Shown here: positions 26,683 to 35,733 of the stretch, piece by piece
How positions within the stretch are numbered: the stretch's first letter is position 1
Layout: the number at the start of each line of letters is the position of its first letter
Assembly (NCBI RefSeq): GCF_030382115.1
Contig: NZ_JAUDRJ010000003.1
Location: 4,083,484 to 4,129,380 of the forward strand
DNA from: Nostoc sp. GT001
GTDB taxonomy: Bacteria; Cyanobacteriota; Cyanobacteriia; Cyanobacteriales; Nostocaceae
Reading direction: 5' to 3'
DNA length: 45,897 nucleotides
Translations under genes and position numbers: made by a program
Notes under the pieces: model-generated
What the model was told of the DNA's origin: nothing
What the model saw: the letters and a program-made list of their open reading frames with translations, nothing else
The model's database searches: none

Positions 26683-28362
26683 TTAGCTTGATAATACTTC
26701 ATCAAAGTATCGATCGATTTCTGCTATCAGTATTTCAAAGTCTACAGGCTTGGTTAAGTGACATTTGAAACCAGCCTTCAGCGCAAGCTGCCGATCCTCT
26801 TGGCTACCGTAGCCAGTAAGCGCAATCAGAATTGAGCGAGTAAATTTGGAGTCTTTACTTAGTTCCTGTGCAACGGCGAATCCATCCATTTCAGGAAGTC
26901 CGATGTCACAAATAATTACATGAGGCTCAAGCTTCTTTGCAGTTTCTACCCCTAAAACTCCATTTTTGGCAATGGAAACTTCATGCCCAAAATGCTCAAG
27001 TACTGCTTGTAATGATAAGGCTGAATCCTCGTTATCTTCGATGACTAAAATCTTCAACGATTTTTTCGCCGCCTCTGTAATCTCTAGGTCTTTGTCTAAG
27101 GTTGTAATCTCTTCGCATATAGGGAGAGTGACTTTGAATTCTGCTCCCAAATTTATCCCTCTACTTGAGGCTTCAACATTACCACCATGAAGTTCTACAA
27201 GACTTTTTACTACCGAAAGTCCCAAACCTAGCCCGCCCCGCGAACGATCTAAACTGCGATCAGCCTGGGTAAACGGCTCGAAAAGTTCTGGTAATATTGT
27301 CGGGTCTATCCCTATGCCTGTATCTCTTACAGATAAGGCAGCCACACTACCTGAGCCATTCTCACCTGGAATAACTGAGAAATCTACCCAGATCGTCCCA
27401 TCTGGCTGGGAAAACTTTAAGGCGTTATCAAGAAGGTTCCCAAAGATTTGGAAGAAGCGAGTGGTGTCAACATAGGCCCACACGGGTGTGTTTGGCAGGT
27501 CTTGTACTACTTTAAGATTCCATCTGTTGATTGCTTGTGCATGGTCATTGAGACTTTGGCGAACCAATTCCACCAGATTAACCTTCTCAAGATTTAATGA
27601 AATCTTCCCGTATGTGATGGACGATACGTCAAGTAACTCATCGATCAATTTCGAGAGGTGCTTAATCTGGTTTTGCATCATTAAAACTGTTTCCCCAACT
27701 GCGCCAGTCTGTCCTAGCTTCAACTTTAGTAGCTGAACGCCGTTAGAGATGGGGGCAACAGGATTCCTTAGTTCATGAGCAAGCATGGCAATAAATTTGT
27801 CTTTTAGGGCATTTTGGTTCGTTAGTTTCTGGAAAAGTTGCACGTTTGCGATCGCAACTGCTGTAGTATCGGTTAAAATCTCTAGCATTCCGATTTCTTC
27901 GGGTGTGGCTAGGTGGCGTGTACTCCAGTAGGCTCCAATCGCACCCAGTGGATCGGAAACCCGAATCGGAACCATCACTAAACTTTTGACAAAAGTTACC
28001 TTGTACGCCTCAATCGGAATTCGTGCATCCTGGTAAATATCCTCAATTACGGCTGCTTTTTTATTGAGCATTGCCCAACCGGAGATGCAAGACTTGAGCG
28101 GAAAACGCATACCTTTCCAAAGTGGGCCAATGGCGTTTTCATCGACATAGTGGCAACATTCACCATCCCGCAATACAAAAGTGACTCCATCAGCATTTGT
28201 GAGATCGCGAGCAGCCAAACGCACAATCTCAATAATTTCCTCAATAGTCCGCACACAAGCTAAATCCTTCACTACCGAAAGCAGCCTGTTGTAAGACGAA
28301 ATGTTATAGCTCGGATCTGAATTCTGTTCTTGAGAGATGGAGGTTTTTAACATATTTTTCAT
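26683..28362 (-). CDS. Hybrid sensor histidine kinase / response regulator (GAF-HisKA-HATPase-REC)
   Basis: A 559-residue cytosolic two-component protein. An N-terminal GAF domain (about 25-178) contains SCISGWAMLNKKAAVIEDIY. HisKA has the phospho-acceptor His196 in MLAHELRNPVAPI. The HATPase has NLLDNALKF (N box), RDTGIGIDP (G1) and GGLGLGLSVV (G2). The C-terminal receiver domain (about 435-555) has acidic residues EDNED, phospho-acceptor Asp486 in IICDIGLPEMDG and the Lys in HLTKPVD. All catalytic residues are intact. No membrane segment or chromophore cysteine is obvious, so the GAF ligand is unknown. GGAG eight bases upstream supports this start. No separate output regulator is adjacent. 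Confidence 0.93.
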   Translation of the reverse strand: MKNMLKTSISQEQNSDPSYNISSYNRLLSVVKDLACVRTIEEIIEIVRLAARDLTNADGVTFVLRDGECCHYVDENAIGPLWKGMRFPLKSCISGWAMLNKKAAVIEDIYQDARIPIEAYKVTFVKSLVMVPIRVSDPLGAIGAYWSTRHLATPEEIGMLEILTDTTAVAIANVQLFQKLTNQNALKDKFIAMLAHELRNPVAPISNGVQLLKLKLGQTGAVGETVLMMQNQIKHLSKLIDELLDVSSITYGKISLNLEKVNLVELVRQSLNDHAQAINRWNLKVVQDLPNTPVWAYVDTTRFFQIFGNLLDNALKFSQPDGTIWVDFSVIPGENGSGSVAALSVRDTGIGIDPTILPELFEPFTQADRSLDRSRGGLGLGLSVVKSLVELHGGNVEASSRGINLGAEFKVTLPICEEITTLDKDLEITEAAKKSLKILVIEDNEDSALSLQAVLEHFGHEVSIAKNGVLGVETAKKLEPHVIICDIGLPEMDGFAVAQELSKDSKFTRSILIALTGYGSQEDRQLALKAGFKCHLTKPVDFEILIAEIDRYFDEVLSS

Positions 28363-28684
28363 AAATAACTCCGAACAAAAATATATTTGTATAAAAACTT
28401 AGCTAAAGCGGGTAATTCAGCAGACACATACTCTTAATCGTAATCTTAACCTTGATATTGAGATTACAATCTGTTACAGCATTTTTGCTTTTACTTGTAT
28501 AGTATGAAATTGTTCAAAATTCCTAAGTAAATATTCGCAATTTATTTTTATTTCCTAATACAACTTTTGGTGTTTAATCTACGGGGGTTACGTAACAGCT
28601 TAAACTCGTTATTTAGACGTAGTATTTGCAAGAGAATCGAAGATACGTAACAATCATTCGTAGATATTGCCGATCGCAGACAAA
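28363..28684. other. Gene-free stretch upstream of the hybrid kinase
   Basis: About 320 AT-rich bases. The motif TACGTAAC occurs twice (about 28589 and 28644), but I cannot tie it to a known regulator. Otherwise nothing is seen. Confidence 0.4.
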
Positions 28685-30597
28685 TTATTTGGCGATCGCT
28701 AAATAATACTCAAATCGCTCCCGGAGTTTTTCAACCGTCAAATTTTGAGTCCAATACTCCACTAGGGCGTGACCAAATGCCCAGGCGTTGCGATCGGGTG
28801 CAGCGGTGTTTTCCAGCAGTAGCGGCCAAAGGGATAGCAATTCAAAGTTGAGCGACTTGGGGTTTAAGAGTGAGAAAAGTTCATATCCCATTTGCAATTT
28901 GCCAATCACAATCGGCAACTGTTCCACGGGAATTTGCTCCGCCAGCATATACGCTAAGGCTGGAGATCCGGTTGAGAGGGTAGAAACAAATTGAAGGACG
29001 GGACTTTTGAGCAATGCCGTTAATCCTTGTGTTGTCGTCATTTGGAAGGTGTAGTGGTCGATGATTTTGGCGGCGGCGACGATGCGAGTTTCTAGATTAC
29101 GCAAAAAGCGGGCGAGACGGAGTTGCTTGGTAGGTGCGATCGCATCCACTAATCCCAAGGATAGCGCTTCTACTCCCCAGGCAACTCGATTTGTTTTGCT
29201 GTCACTTGTAACCACGGGTAAAACGAGATTACAGAAGTTTCCTAGCAGTTTAGCGCGATATTCAGTGGCTTCTCTAATGGCAATTTCTTTGGGGCGATCG
29301 CCCCATTCCCAATCATAAGGTGGTTGCCATTCTCGGATTGGACGCAGTACGGTCTACTTGGGTGACGATCGCGATCGCAGGTAAATCTGCAACTTCTGCT
29401 TTGATGTCTTGCAAAAAGTCCACATCCATTTGCAGGGCAGGATCGAGGGCAGGGGTGGCTAACAGCAGCAAATCTGAATTTATGGCATAATCAAGCACTA
29501 AGTTTCGGAGTTCGGCACGGTTGACTTGTTCGTAACCAGGTGTATCCCAAAGCGTTAGGGTTTCGCCACTTTCAGTTTGCCATTGATAATTCTGAATGCG
29601 GTCGGTACTGGGTAAAACATCAACGGCTGCGAGATCCGCCTGAAATAGCGTGTTAATCAGGCTACTTTTTCCCGATCCCGTGCGCCCCACCAGCAGAATA
29701 TTCACGGGTTTTTGCTCAACCGCCTCGGCTGGTTGAGCTTGAGTCAGGATTTCTCGCAGTGTTTGGGTTTTTGCCTTGGGTAAAGTTGGTGGGGAAACTA
29801 CGGTTGCTGGCACTGGTAAGATGCTACGTCCGTAAAGTGCGATCGCTTGTCGGCATAAATTTCTCAGGGCAGCTTCCCGAAATAACTGGCTCAAATTCCC
29901 CAATAATTGCTGAGTTGCTTGGTTACTAGAACCCTGACTGGCTTGTTTTGCCACCGCCGCCACCGGGTTTAAGATCCATTGTGCCCAGTTCCAAGCTTTC
30001 CAGAATTTCCGAGCCGATGGTTCCAACTTCCGGTAGACCTCATATCCTTGGTATGCTTGTCCAACCGTTACCTGATTGAGGATTGGGGATAACTTTTGCA
30101 TCCACTTATCCATATCATCCACCGTTCCCCGAATCAGCCCGTAAGCTTGGGGGACGTAGATGTTTAGTAGGGGATATTGAATCTGAGGATTGTAGATACG
30201 AGCGATCGCTACAACTAAATCCTGACATCGCGTCCAAAAAGTTTGCCAGTCTTCCCAAATCGGGCGCTCGCTTTGTGCTGCTTGGAGAATTTCTTGAAGG
30301 GCGGTTTCTGCAAGTTTTGTGGTGTCACTTCCCACAGGTAGGCTTACTGTATCCTCTGTTGTCGATTCCAATTCTTCACGGACTTGAGTTAATACAGCTT
30401 CCACCTCGTTAACAGCTGGTTGAGTCCACTTGACTAGCAGCCAACGCCAACCAACAAATAAAACAGTGAATACACCCCAAATCCAATTAATGCCCCACGC
30501 ATGAATTTGCGAACCGAGCGGACACCAGTAAGAAAATGATGATAAACGCGATCGGGATTGCTAAGACTACCCACTGCCAAAGTTTTAACCGCACCAT
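28685..30597 (-). pseudogene. Membrane-anchored P-loop GTPase, two frameshifts
   Basis: Three successive minus-strand frames make one GTPase of about 637 residues. Frame 1 begins at the ATG at 30597 (MVRLKLWQWVVLAIPIAF, a membrane helix). One extra base near 30515 shifts it into the frame reading IHAWGINWIWGVFTVLFVGW, a second helix. This second frame runs to 29313 with G1 LLVGRTGSGKSSLIN, G3 LWDTPGYEQV and G4 IVTQVDR. Just after G4 another extra base (about 29352, GACCGT-A-CTGCG) moves into the last frame, which reads LRPIREWQPPYDWEWGDRP and continues to 28685. Each join restores a smooth GTPase sequence of the Era/HSR1-like class. As written, the product ends ten residues after G4. Read error or true decay cannot be separated here. 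Confidence 0.72.
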
Positions 30598-30822
30598 TGC
30601 CCCATACCTGCCTTGAAATGTTGGGAGATTCGAGTTTTTGTCAAAATTACTCTTATAAAAAGTCTATCGTCTCCAATGCAGGCAGGATGTTTGGTATTGT
30701 GGGATTAATGGTAGACTCCTAATTATTAGGGATAAATGTTTTATTTTGCTGTGAGTAGCTAAATAAACAACTGGATATTTATATTTCTAGATTAGAAGAA
30801 GTTTAAAATTGCTCAGTTGTCT

Positions 30823-31140
30823 ATGAGAGCAAAATTTAGTAAACAAGCTATGCAAACAATTACCGATATTGGCACACTGATTGTCAGCACACCGGGAACC
30901 TGTGGTGGTCGCCCTCGGATTGCGGGACACCGGATTACGGTACATAATATTGCGATCGATTTCAACGCAGGCGTGAAACCGGAAGAGATAGTTGTCCAAA
31001 GACCACAGCTAATGTTGGCACAAGTTTATGCCGCGCTAGCTTACTACTATGCTAACCAGCAAGTAATTGACAGGGAGATTGCCGCAGAAATTGAAGAATA
31101 CGACCGTTTGGAAGCTGAGTACACGGCGAAGAGACAGTGA
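30823..31140 (+). CDS. DUF433 antitoxin-like protein (VapB45 type)
   Basis: A small basic-then-acidic protein of 105 residues from the ATG at 30823; the ATG at 30850 (MQTITDIGTLIVSTPGTCGG) fits the domain start better and would give 96 residues. The DUF433 core is clear: GTCGGRPRIAGHRITVHNIA, FNAGVKPEEIVVQRPQL, LAQVYAALAYYYANQQVIDR. DUF433 domains are winged-helix DNA-binding antitoxins. The stop overlaps the start of the next gene by four bases (GTGA), the classical coupling of a toxin-antitoxin pair. It likely neutralises that neighbour and represses the pair's promoter; both points are family inference. Confidence 0.88.
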   Translation: MRAKFSKQAMQTITDIGTLIVSTPGTCGGRPRIAGHRITVHNIAIDFNAGVKPEEIVVQRPQLMLAQVYAALAYYYANQQVIDREIAAEIEEYDRLEAEYTAKRQ

Positions 31141-31511
31141 GCCAAATTCGTTTGTATTTAGATGAGGACAGTGTTGAGAAGTCCCTAATCAAAGCTTTCT
31201 GTAATGCAAACTTGGATGTTGTGACAGTGGCCGATGTGAGCAGGCAGAGCTATTCTGATGATGAGCAGCTAATTTGGGCAACAGAACAAGGGCGTGTTAT
31301 CTATAGCTACAACCGAAGAGACTTTTGCTGCTTACATAACGAGTTTTTAGCCACAGAAAGAAATCATGCTGGCATTATCTTGTTGCAGCAACAACGCTAT
31401 TCCGTAGGGCAACAGTTACAAGGGTTGCTCAAGTTGGTTGCTACTCGTTCGGCTGAGGAGATGGTAAACCAACTAGTATTTTTGAGTGCTTATATTGATA
31501 AAAGCTCTTAA
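31137..31511 (+). CDS. DUF5615 PIN-like toxin
   Basis: 124 residues from a GTG at 31137 that overlaps the antitoxin stop by four bases. DUF5615 is a PIN-like RNase fold. The acidic positions appear as LYLDEDSVE at the start, SDDEQLIWATEQGRVI in the middle and SYNRRDFCCLHNEF at the third site; the usual TRDxDF is YNRRDF here. It is the predicted toxin of the DUF433-DUF5615 module, common in cyanobacteria. The third acid is present but the preceding residues differ from the consensus, so activity is not assured. Its 3' end overlaps the convergent kinase gene by four bases. Confidence 0.87.
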   Translation: MSQIRLYLDEDSVEKSLIKAFCNANLDVVTVADVSRQSYSDDEQLIWATEQGRVIYSYNRRDFCCLHNEFLATERNHAGIILLQQQRYSVGQQLQGLLKLVATRSAEEMVNQLVFLSAYIDKSS

Positions 31512-32209
31512 CGTTTTAAATACTTAATATTAGTTAATCTTAAGAGTAGTTGACAACAAAAAGTTTTAACAGAAGTTCCCAAGCGATAACATTTGCGGAC
31601 GATATCTAAGGCAAAGTATGGTACGCGCAGTCGCAGTGGGTAAAACACGGGCAGATATAACCAGTAGTAAGCCTTTTTTAGGTTATTCCACTTTGAGCAA
31701 GCTTCTTGATGCAGGAAATCTGATATATCTACGACTAATCCTCTGCCTTGGTACATCATGACATTACGCCCGTGGACATCATGAGGGTGGAGTCCACGAC
31801 TTCGCGCATAGTCAAGAGCTTCATCAATGTCCTTTATTACCTGCTTGGGAATTAGTAAACCAAAGTGCATACAATCGTAGAGGGTTGTTCCATAAAGCCG
31901 TTTCAAGACTAAAAACCCATCCTTGGCGTACAAACACTCAGAAAAGGCTGGATGAGAACCTAGACGATGGTAAACCTCTACTTCCTCTTCAAAGCCTATC
32001 CTTCCTGGGGCATAAATCTTAACTACACAGTCAGGGCAATCGGGGTGATAAAATACTGCGGCGTAATTTCCTCTGCCAAGCAGCCGCCAAGGTTGTGGAA
32101 GATAGCTTACCTTAATTGGATCGCAGGGATTGACACTTTCAATCTGTAATCTAGGCAGTAATTCCTGATAAATGTTTTTGACTAACTGTTTTAGGGGCAA
32201 TTTGTCCAT
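31508..32209 (-). CDS. Small serine/threonine-kinase-fold protein
   Basis: A 233-residue protein with an abbreviated protein-kinase fold: Gly-rich loop LLGRGNYAAVFYHPDCPDCV, the ATP-binding Lys in VVKIYAPGRIGFEEEVEVYH with a following Glu, a catalytic loop HPHDVHGRNVMM (HxD....N layout) and VVDISDF in place of DFG. The last 70 residues are basic and hydrophobic. It is close in style to RIO/ABC1-like or lipopolysaccharide-type kinases and shorter than Pkn2 kinases. The D and N of the loop are kept, so catalysis is possible. AAGGAAT precedes the start. It converges on the toxin-antitoxin pair; I see no proof of a link. Confidence 0.78.
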   Translation of the reverse strand: MDKLPLKQLVKNIYQELLPRLQIESVNPCDPIKVSYLPQPWRLLGRGNYAAVFYHPDCPDCVVKIYAPGRIGFEEEVEVYHRLGSHPAFSECLYAKDGFLVLKRLYGTTLYDCMHFGLLIPKQVIKDIDEALDYARSRGLHPHDVHGRNVMMYQGRGLVVDISDFLHQEACSKWNNLKKAYYWLYLPVFYPLRLRVPYFALDIVRKCYRLGTSVKTFCCQLLLRLTNIKYLKR

Positions 32210-32321
32210 ATTAATTCCTTAGCCAATTTACGAGGTTTGGGAATAAGGTTGACTTGAGTGAATTACGACCTAAATGATACCGTTGCAACTTCTCGTTAAC
32301 GGTAGAGATGGCAATTTTTAT

Positions 32322-33428
32322 CTACAACTCATGTGATATTGATTTTTCTACCAACAATTCTGATGCTGCTTCACCCTCACCCAGGTTATCAGAATTAACA
32401 GATTTAGAAAAACCATCTGCTACATCTTTGATAAAACCAGCTACAGGTACCGCAACTAGTAAACCCAAGACTCCACCAACATTGGTTCCTACAAGCAGAG
32501 CAATTAATACCCATATTGGTCTAATACCAGTAATTTTACCTAAAAGACGTGGTGCGATCGCCTGATCGATTAACTGATCGATAACAACAGCTACCGCAAA
32601 AACCTTAACTGCTAACCAAAAGTCATGTGAGGCTATTATTAAAGTTATTAAAACAAGACTGACGACATCACCAAAGGGAATTAAGCTCAAAAGCCCAACT
32701 CCCAAACCAAAGAGTAAAGCAAACTGGACTTGAAAACCTAAAAACAATAATGTTATGGAAACACCCATCAGCAAAGCCAAAGTTCCCTGACCAATCAAGT
32801 AATTTTGGAAATTTTGCTGAATAGACTGGCTTATTTGCTGGGCAAGATTTCCAGGTAACTTCTTAAATATCGCCTCCCAAATTCTTGGGCCATCTAACAA
32901 CAAGTAAAAAGTTAGCACTACTGTGATTAACGCCTCAGAGATACTATCAATTGTATCTATGATAATACTTAAAAGTTTATCGGAAACAAACTCTATTTCA
33001 TTAGGTAATTGGTCAGTAATTTTTGCTAATAGCTGACTTAGATTCACATTTAATTTGTGTTTGAAAAACCAATTATTGACACTCTGAAGTTTTTCTTCGC
33101 TAGAATCAATCCATTGGGGAAAGACTTTAACCATTTCATTAAATTGCTCTAAAACAATAGGTACTAATGTGATACCCAAAGCCACAACAATTACCAATGC
33201 TAATATAAAAACTAATGCTACTGCATAGCTGCGTTTAACTCTCCGCTGTTGGAGAATCGAAACAGGATAGTTTAAAACGAATGCAAGCAAAGTAGCCAAT
33301 ACAAGAATTGTGAAGACAGGTTGAAAGTTTTTAACTAGCAAAAATGCCAGCCAACCATTGAGAAATACTATAGGAAATAACAACGTAAAAATTAACCATC
33401 TAAGTAGTTGATTCAGTGAAAAATTCAT
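32322..33428 (-). CDS. AI-2E family transporter
   Basis: A 368-residue membrane protein with about seven to eight helices in the AI-2E (TqsA/YdiK/PerM) layout. A helical pair at the N-terminus is followed by a soluble amphipathic stretch (about 85-140, VFPQWIDSSEEKLQSVNNWF) and a C-terminal bundle containing FGLGVGLLSLIPFGDVVSLV and the conserved PRLLGKITGIRPIWVLIALL. Members move autoinducer-2, ions or other small solutes. In cyanobacteria the substrate is unknown and no quorum-sensing gene is nearby. It is probably transcribed alone; the kinase gene lies 112 bases downstream on the same strand. Confidence 0.92.
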   Translation of the reverse strand: MNFSLNQLLRWLIFTLLFPIVFLNGWLAFLLVKNFQPVFTILVLATLLAFVLNYPVSILQQRRVKRSYAVALVFILALVIVVALGITLVPIVLEQFNEMVKVFPQWIDSSEEKLQSVNNWFFKHKLNVNLSQLLAKITDQLPNEIEFVSDKLLSIIIDTIDSISEALITVVLTFYLLLDGPRIWEAIFKKLPGNLAQQISQSIQQNFQNYLIGQGTLALLMGVSITLLFLGFQVQFALLFGLGVGLLSLIPFGDVVSLVLITLIIASHDFWLAVKVFAVAVVIDQLIDQAIAPRLLGKITGIRPIWVLIALLVGTNVGGVLGLLVAVPVAGFIKDVADGFSKSVNSDNLGEGEAASELLVEKSISHEL

Positions 33429-33548
33429 AATTAATTTTAAAGCGAAAATTATTCTATTTACTACATTTAACCGAGTAATTAAATCTGCTCAACAGGAAGT
33501 AGACAATAAAAATATTTCCAGATTCTCCACTTCCCATTATTTAAATGA

Positions 33549-34982
33549 TTAACTTTCAGCCAAAGCTGAAAATTGCTCCTCATTTATTCGCCCTGCTTGA
33601 TAGAGAGTATTAGTGATTTCCGAAATAGTTAAAACCGCATGACTGCAATAACCATTTTGCTGTAACCTATCTTTCACCCCTTGTTCATGGTCGATAAATA
33701 CCACAATATCATTAACCTTTAATCCTGCTGATTCCAACTTTCCTGCCCCTTCCATGACACTTTTGCCGCTAATGAGAATATCATCAACCACTACAACTGT
33801 TTCACCAGCATGAAAGTTACCCTCAATTACTCTTCTAGTTCCGTGTGCCTTCACCTCTTTACGCGGGAAAATCATCGGACAGTGAAGGCGCAAAGCTAAA
33901 CCAGTCGCAGTCGGTAATGAACCATAAGGAATACCTGCTAATCTATCAAAATTTAGGTTCTTCAAAATATCCTCATAAGCTGTAAGAACTTGATTAAAAA
34001 CTTGGGGGTTGGAAATAATTTTGCGTAAGTCGATGTAATAAGGAAATATTGCTCCTGATGCTTGGACAAAGCTGCCAAACATAATGCAATCAAGATCGTA
34101 AAGTTGTAAAATCAAATCTTGGTGGGGATGCTGATTTAGAAAACAAACATCAGGAAACCACACAGAACAAGTAGAATTTTCGTGAACAATTTCAGTTTTT
34201 ATTTGATTTATTTCTGCACGTAAAGACTGGACTTCTTCTGATAATTGGATATTTCCCAACATATCTTGAGGAACAGGAATCAGTAAACCATCACCATTAC
34301 TATTCAAGCCAGCTTCTAAAATTTGTTTCAGGTTTTTACCCTCCGCCCAGATGCTACGCGCCATAATAATTCGTTCAGGTGCAACTGCTCGAATAAGTGC
34401 TAAAACTTCAGGATTTGTAGTTCCCACTTCCAAACCCAATTGTTCTGGAGTTCCCCAGGTTTTTGATTCTTTTACTACCTGTAAATAAAGGGGTGATTCC
34501 TTTGTAGGATATTGCTGTAGAGCTTCTGCACCTGGATTAGAAGTACAGCATAAAATAAACACCGCTTTATCAGGATAGACCAAAAAAGGTGCTACGTGAT
34601 CTTGTCCTGTATAGGGACTGAGAGTGATTGCGTCCACCTGCCATTGTGTAAACACAGTCTGGGCAAAGATGGTACTAGTATTTAAGTCACTGTGTTTAGC
34701 ATCTAAAATCACTGGGATATGGGCTGGAATAGCTGCTAAAGTTTTGTACAGCAGTTCTAAACCAGGAATACCTAAAGCTTCGTAAAAGCCAAGTGTCGGT
34801 TTATAAGCACAAACGTAATCAGAAGTTTCCGCAATAATGAATTGTAACCACTTCTCCAAACCAGCGATGAGTTCTTCAGATTCATAACGCCCAGGCATCA
34901 TCTCTGGATTTGGATCGAGTCCTACAAATAGTAAGCTTTGATTTTGTAAGATATTTCCATTCAATTTATCAAAAAAGTTCAT
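33549..34982 (-). CDS. pyrF/pyrE: Bifunctional orotidine-5'-phosphate decarboxylase / orotate phosphoribosyltransferase
   Basis: A 477-residue fusion from the ATG at 34982. An in-frame ATG at 35006 lies in an ATGACAA-type heptamer and is less likely. The N-terminal half is OMP decarboxylase of the type with SLLFVGLDPNPEMMP, catalytic VILDAKHSDLNTS and ITLSPYTGQDHVAPF. The C-terminal half (about 285-477) is OPRT with FDRLAGIPYGSLPTATGLAL, FPRKEVKAHGTRR and the PRPP loop ETVVVVDDILISGKSVMEG. The two enzymes do the last two steps of UMP synthesis, in reverse order to the mammalian UMPS fusion; this order is known from cyanobacteria and a few other groups. Intact. Confidence 0.95.
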   Translation of the reverse strand: MNFFDKLNGNILQNQSLLFVGLDPNPEMMPGRYESEELIAGLEKWLQFIIAETSDYVCAYKPTLGFYEALGIPGLELLYKTLAAIPAHIPVILDAKHSDLNTSTIFAQTVFTQWQVDAITLSPYTGQDHVAPFLVYPDKAVFILCCTSNPGAEALQQYPTKESPLYLQVVKESKTWGTPEQLGLEVGTTNPEVLALIRAVAPERIIMARSIWAEGKNLKQILEAGLNSNGDGLLIPVPQDMLGNIQLSEEVQSLRAEINQIKTEIVHENSTCSVWFPDVCFLNQHPHQDLILQLYDLDCIMFGSFVQASGAIFPYYIDLRKIISNPQVFNQVLTAYEDILKNLNFDRLAGIPYGSLPTATGLALRLHCPMIFPRKEVKAHGTRRVIEGNFHAGETVVVVDDILISGKSVMEGAGKLESAGLKVNDIVVFIDHEQGVKDRLQQNGYCSHAVLTISEITNTLYQAGRINEEQFSALAES

Positions 34983-35002
34983 TTTTTTTAAAGAGTCATT
35001 GG

Positions 35003-35100
35003 TCATTTGTCACTTGTACTGAGTTTCGACTGCGCTCAACTACCGCGAAGTCGTTCGCGTAGCGTCTCGTAGAGAAGTATTTGTCATTTGTCATTTGTCT
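35003..35100. repeat. TCATTTG heptamers with an embedded GC-rich dispersed repeat
   Basis: TCATTTGTC units (complement of ATGACAA) lie at both ends (35003-35012 and 35080-35100). Between them is a copy of the dispersed repeat (GAGTTTCGACTGCGCTCAAC, CGTTCGCGTAGCGTCTCGTA). It seems that the GC-rich repeat was inserted within a run of heptamers, or that both accumulate at the same sites. Confidence 0.65.
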
Positions 35101-35136
35101 TCTCGTTTATTTATCTCCATGACCAAAGTTTGTTTA

Positions 35137-35733
35137 CTAAAACATTGATTCTGTTAGTTGAGTACCTCCAGCTTTTTTCCCTAATTGATAGTGAATTACT
35201 ACAAATAAGATAACCATCGGTACTGAGGCAAAGTGAACAATTCGCAATGCTTGCCAATCGCCAAAGCAATCCACAATCCAGGGAAATTGAGCAGGTTTAT
35301 ACATTCCTATCCCTGTAAATAATGCCAGCAGCAAAATAGGAATAATTGCTGTATAAGCAATCCGATGCCAAGCATAAATTAGGCGTTGGGAATTTTGAGT
35401 TTTTTGTAATGCTTTGAAGTCATTAGCACCGACAAAGCGATGTCGCCAGCGCCGGGTAATTAAAATGTAAATTCCATACCACAACAGATTCAATGAGAAT
35501 AGCCACATTGCGGCAAAATGCCAGTGTCTACCTCCTGCAAGCCAACCTCCTAAAGTAAATATCGGAGGAATGTGCAAACCTGCGCGTCCACCAAAAACAG
35601 GGTTGGCGTTGTAAATTTGTAGTCCACTGGTGAGCATGATAAATAGACTAATGATGTTACACCAGTGGAAAATTTTGGCTCCTATTGCTTGAGTGGGTCG
35701 CTTTCGAGTTGGAGAGGAAACATTGGAAGTCAT
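35137..35733 (-). CDS. Cytochrome b561-type (cytochrome b/b6 domain) membrane protein
   Basis: A 198-residue membrane protein with four to five helices. Potential haem-ligand histidines sit in helices: KIFHWCNIISLFIML (helix 1), GGRHWHFAAMWLF (helix 2), YAWHRIAYTAIIPIL (helix 3) and RIVHFASVPMVILFVVIHYQ (helix 4). This fits the di-haem cytochrome b subunit of hydrogenase or molybdopterin-oxidoreductase systems. Such subunits usually pass electrons between a soluble oxidoreductase and the quinone pool. No molybdopterin protein is adjacent in this window (the next gene is pyrF/pyrE), so its partner is unknown. The gene is not visibly truncated. Confidence 0.82.
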   Translation of the reverse strand: MTSNVSSPTRKRPTQAIGAKIFHWCNIISLFIMLTSGLQIYNANPVFGGRAGLHIPPIFTLGGWLAGGRHWHFAAMWLFSLNLLWYGIYILITRRWRHRFVGANDFKALQKTQNSQRLIYAWHRIAYTAIIPILLLALFTGIGMYKPAQFPWIVDCFGDWQALRIVHFASVPMVILFVVIHYQLGKKAGGTQLTESMF

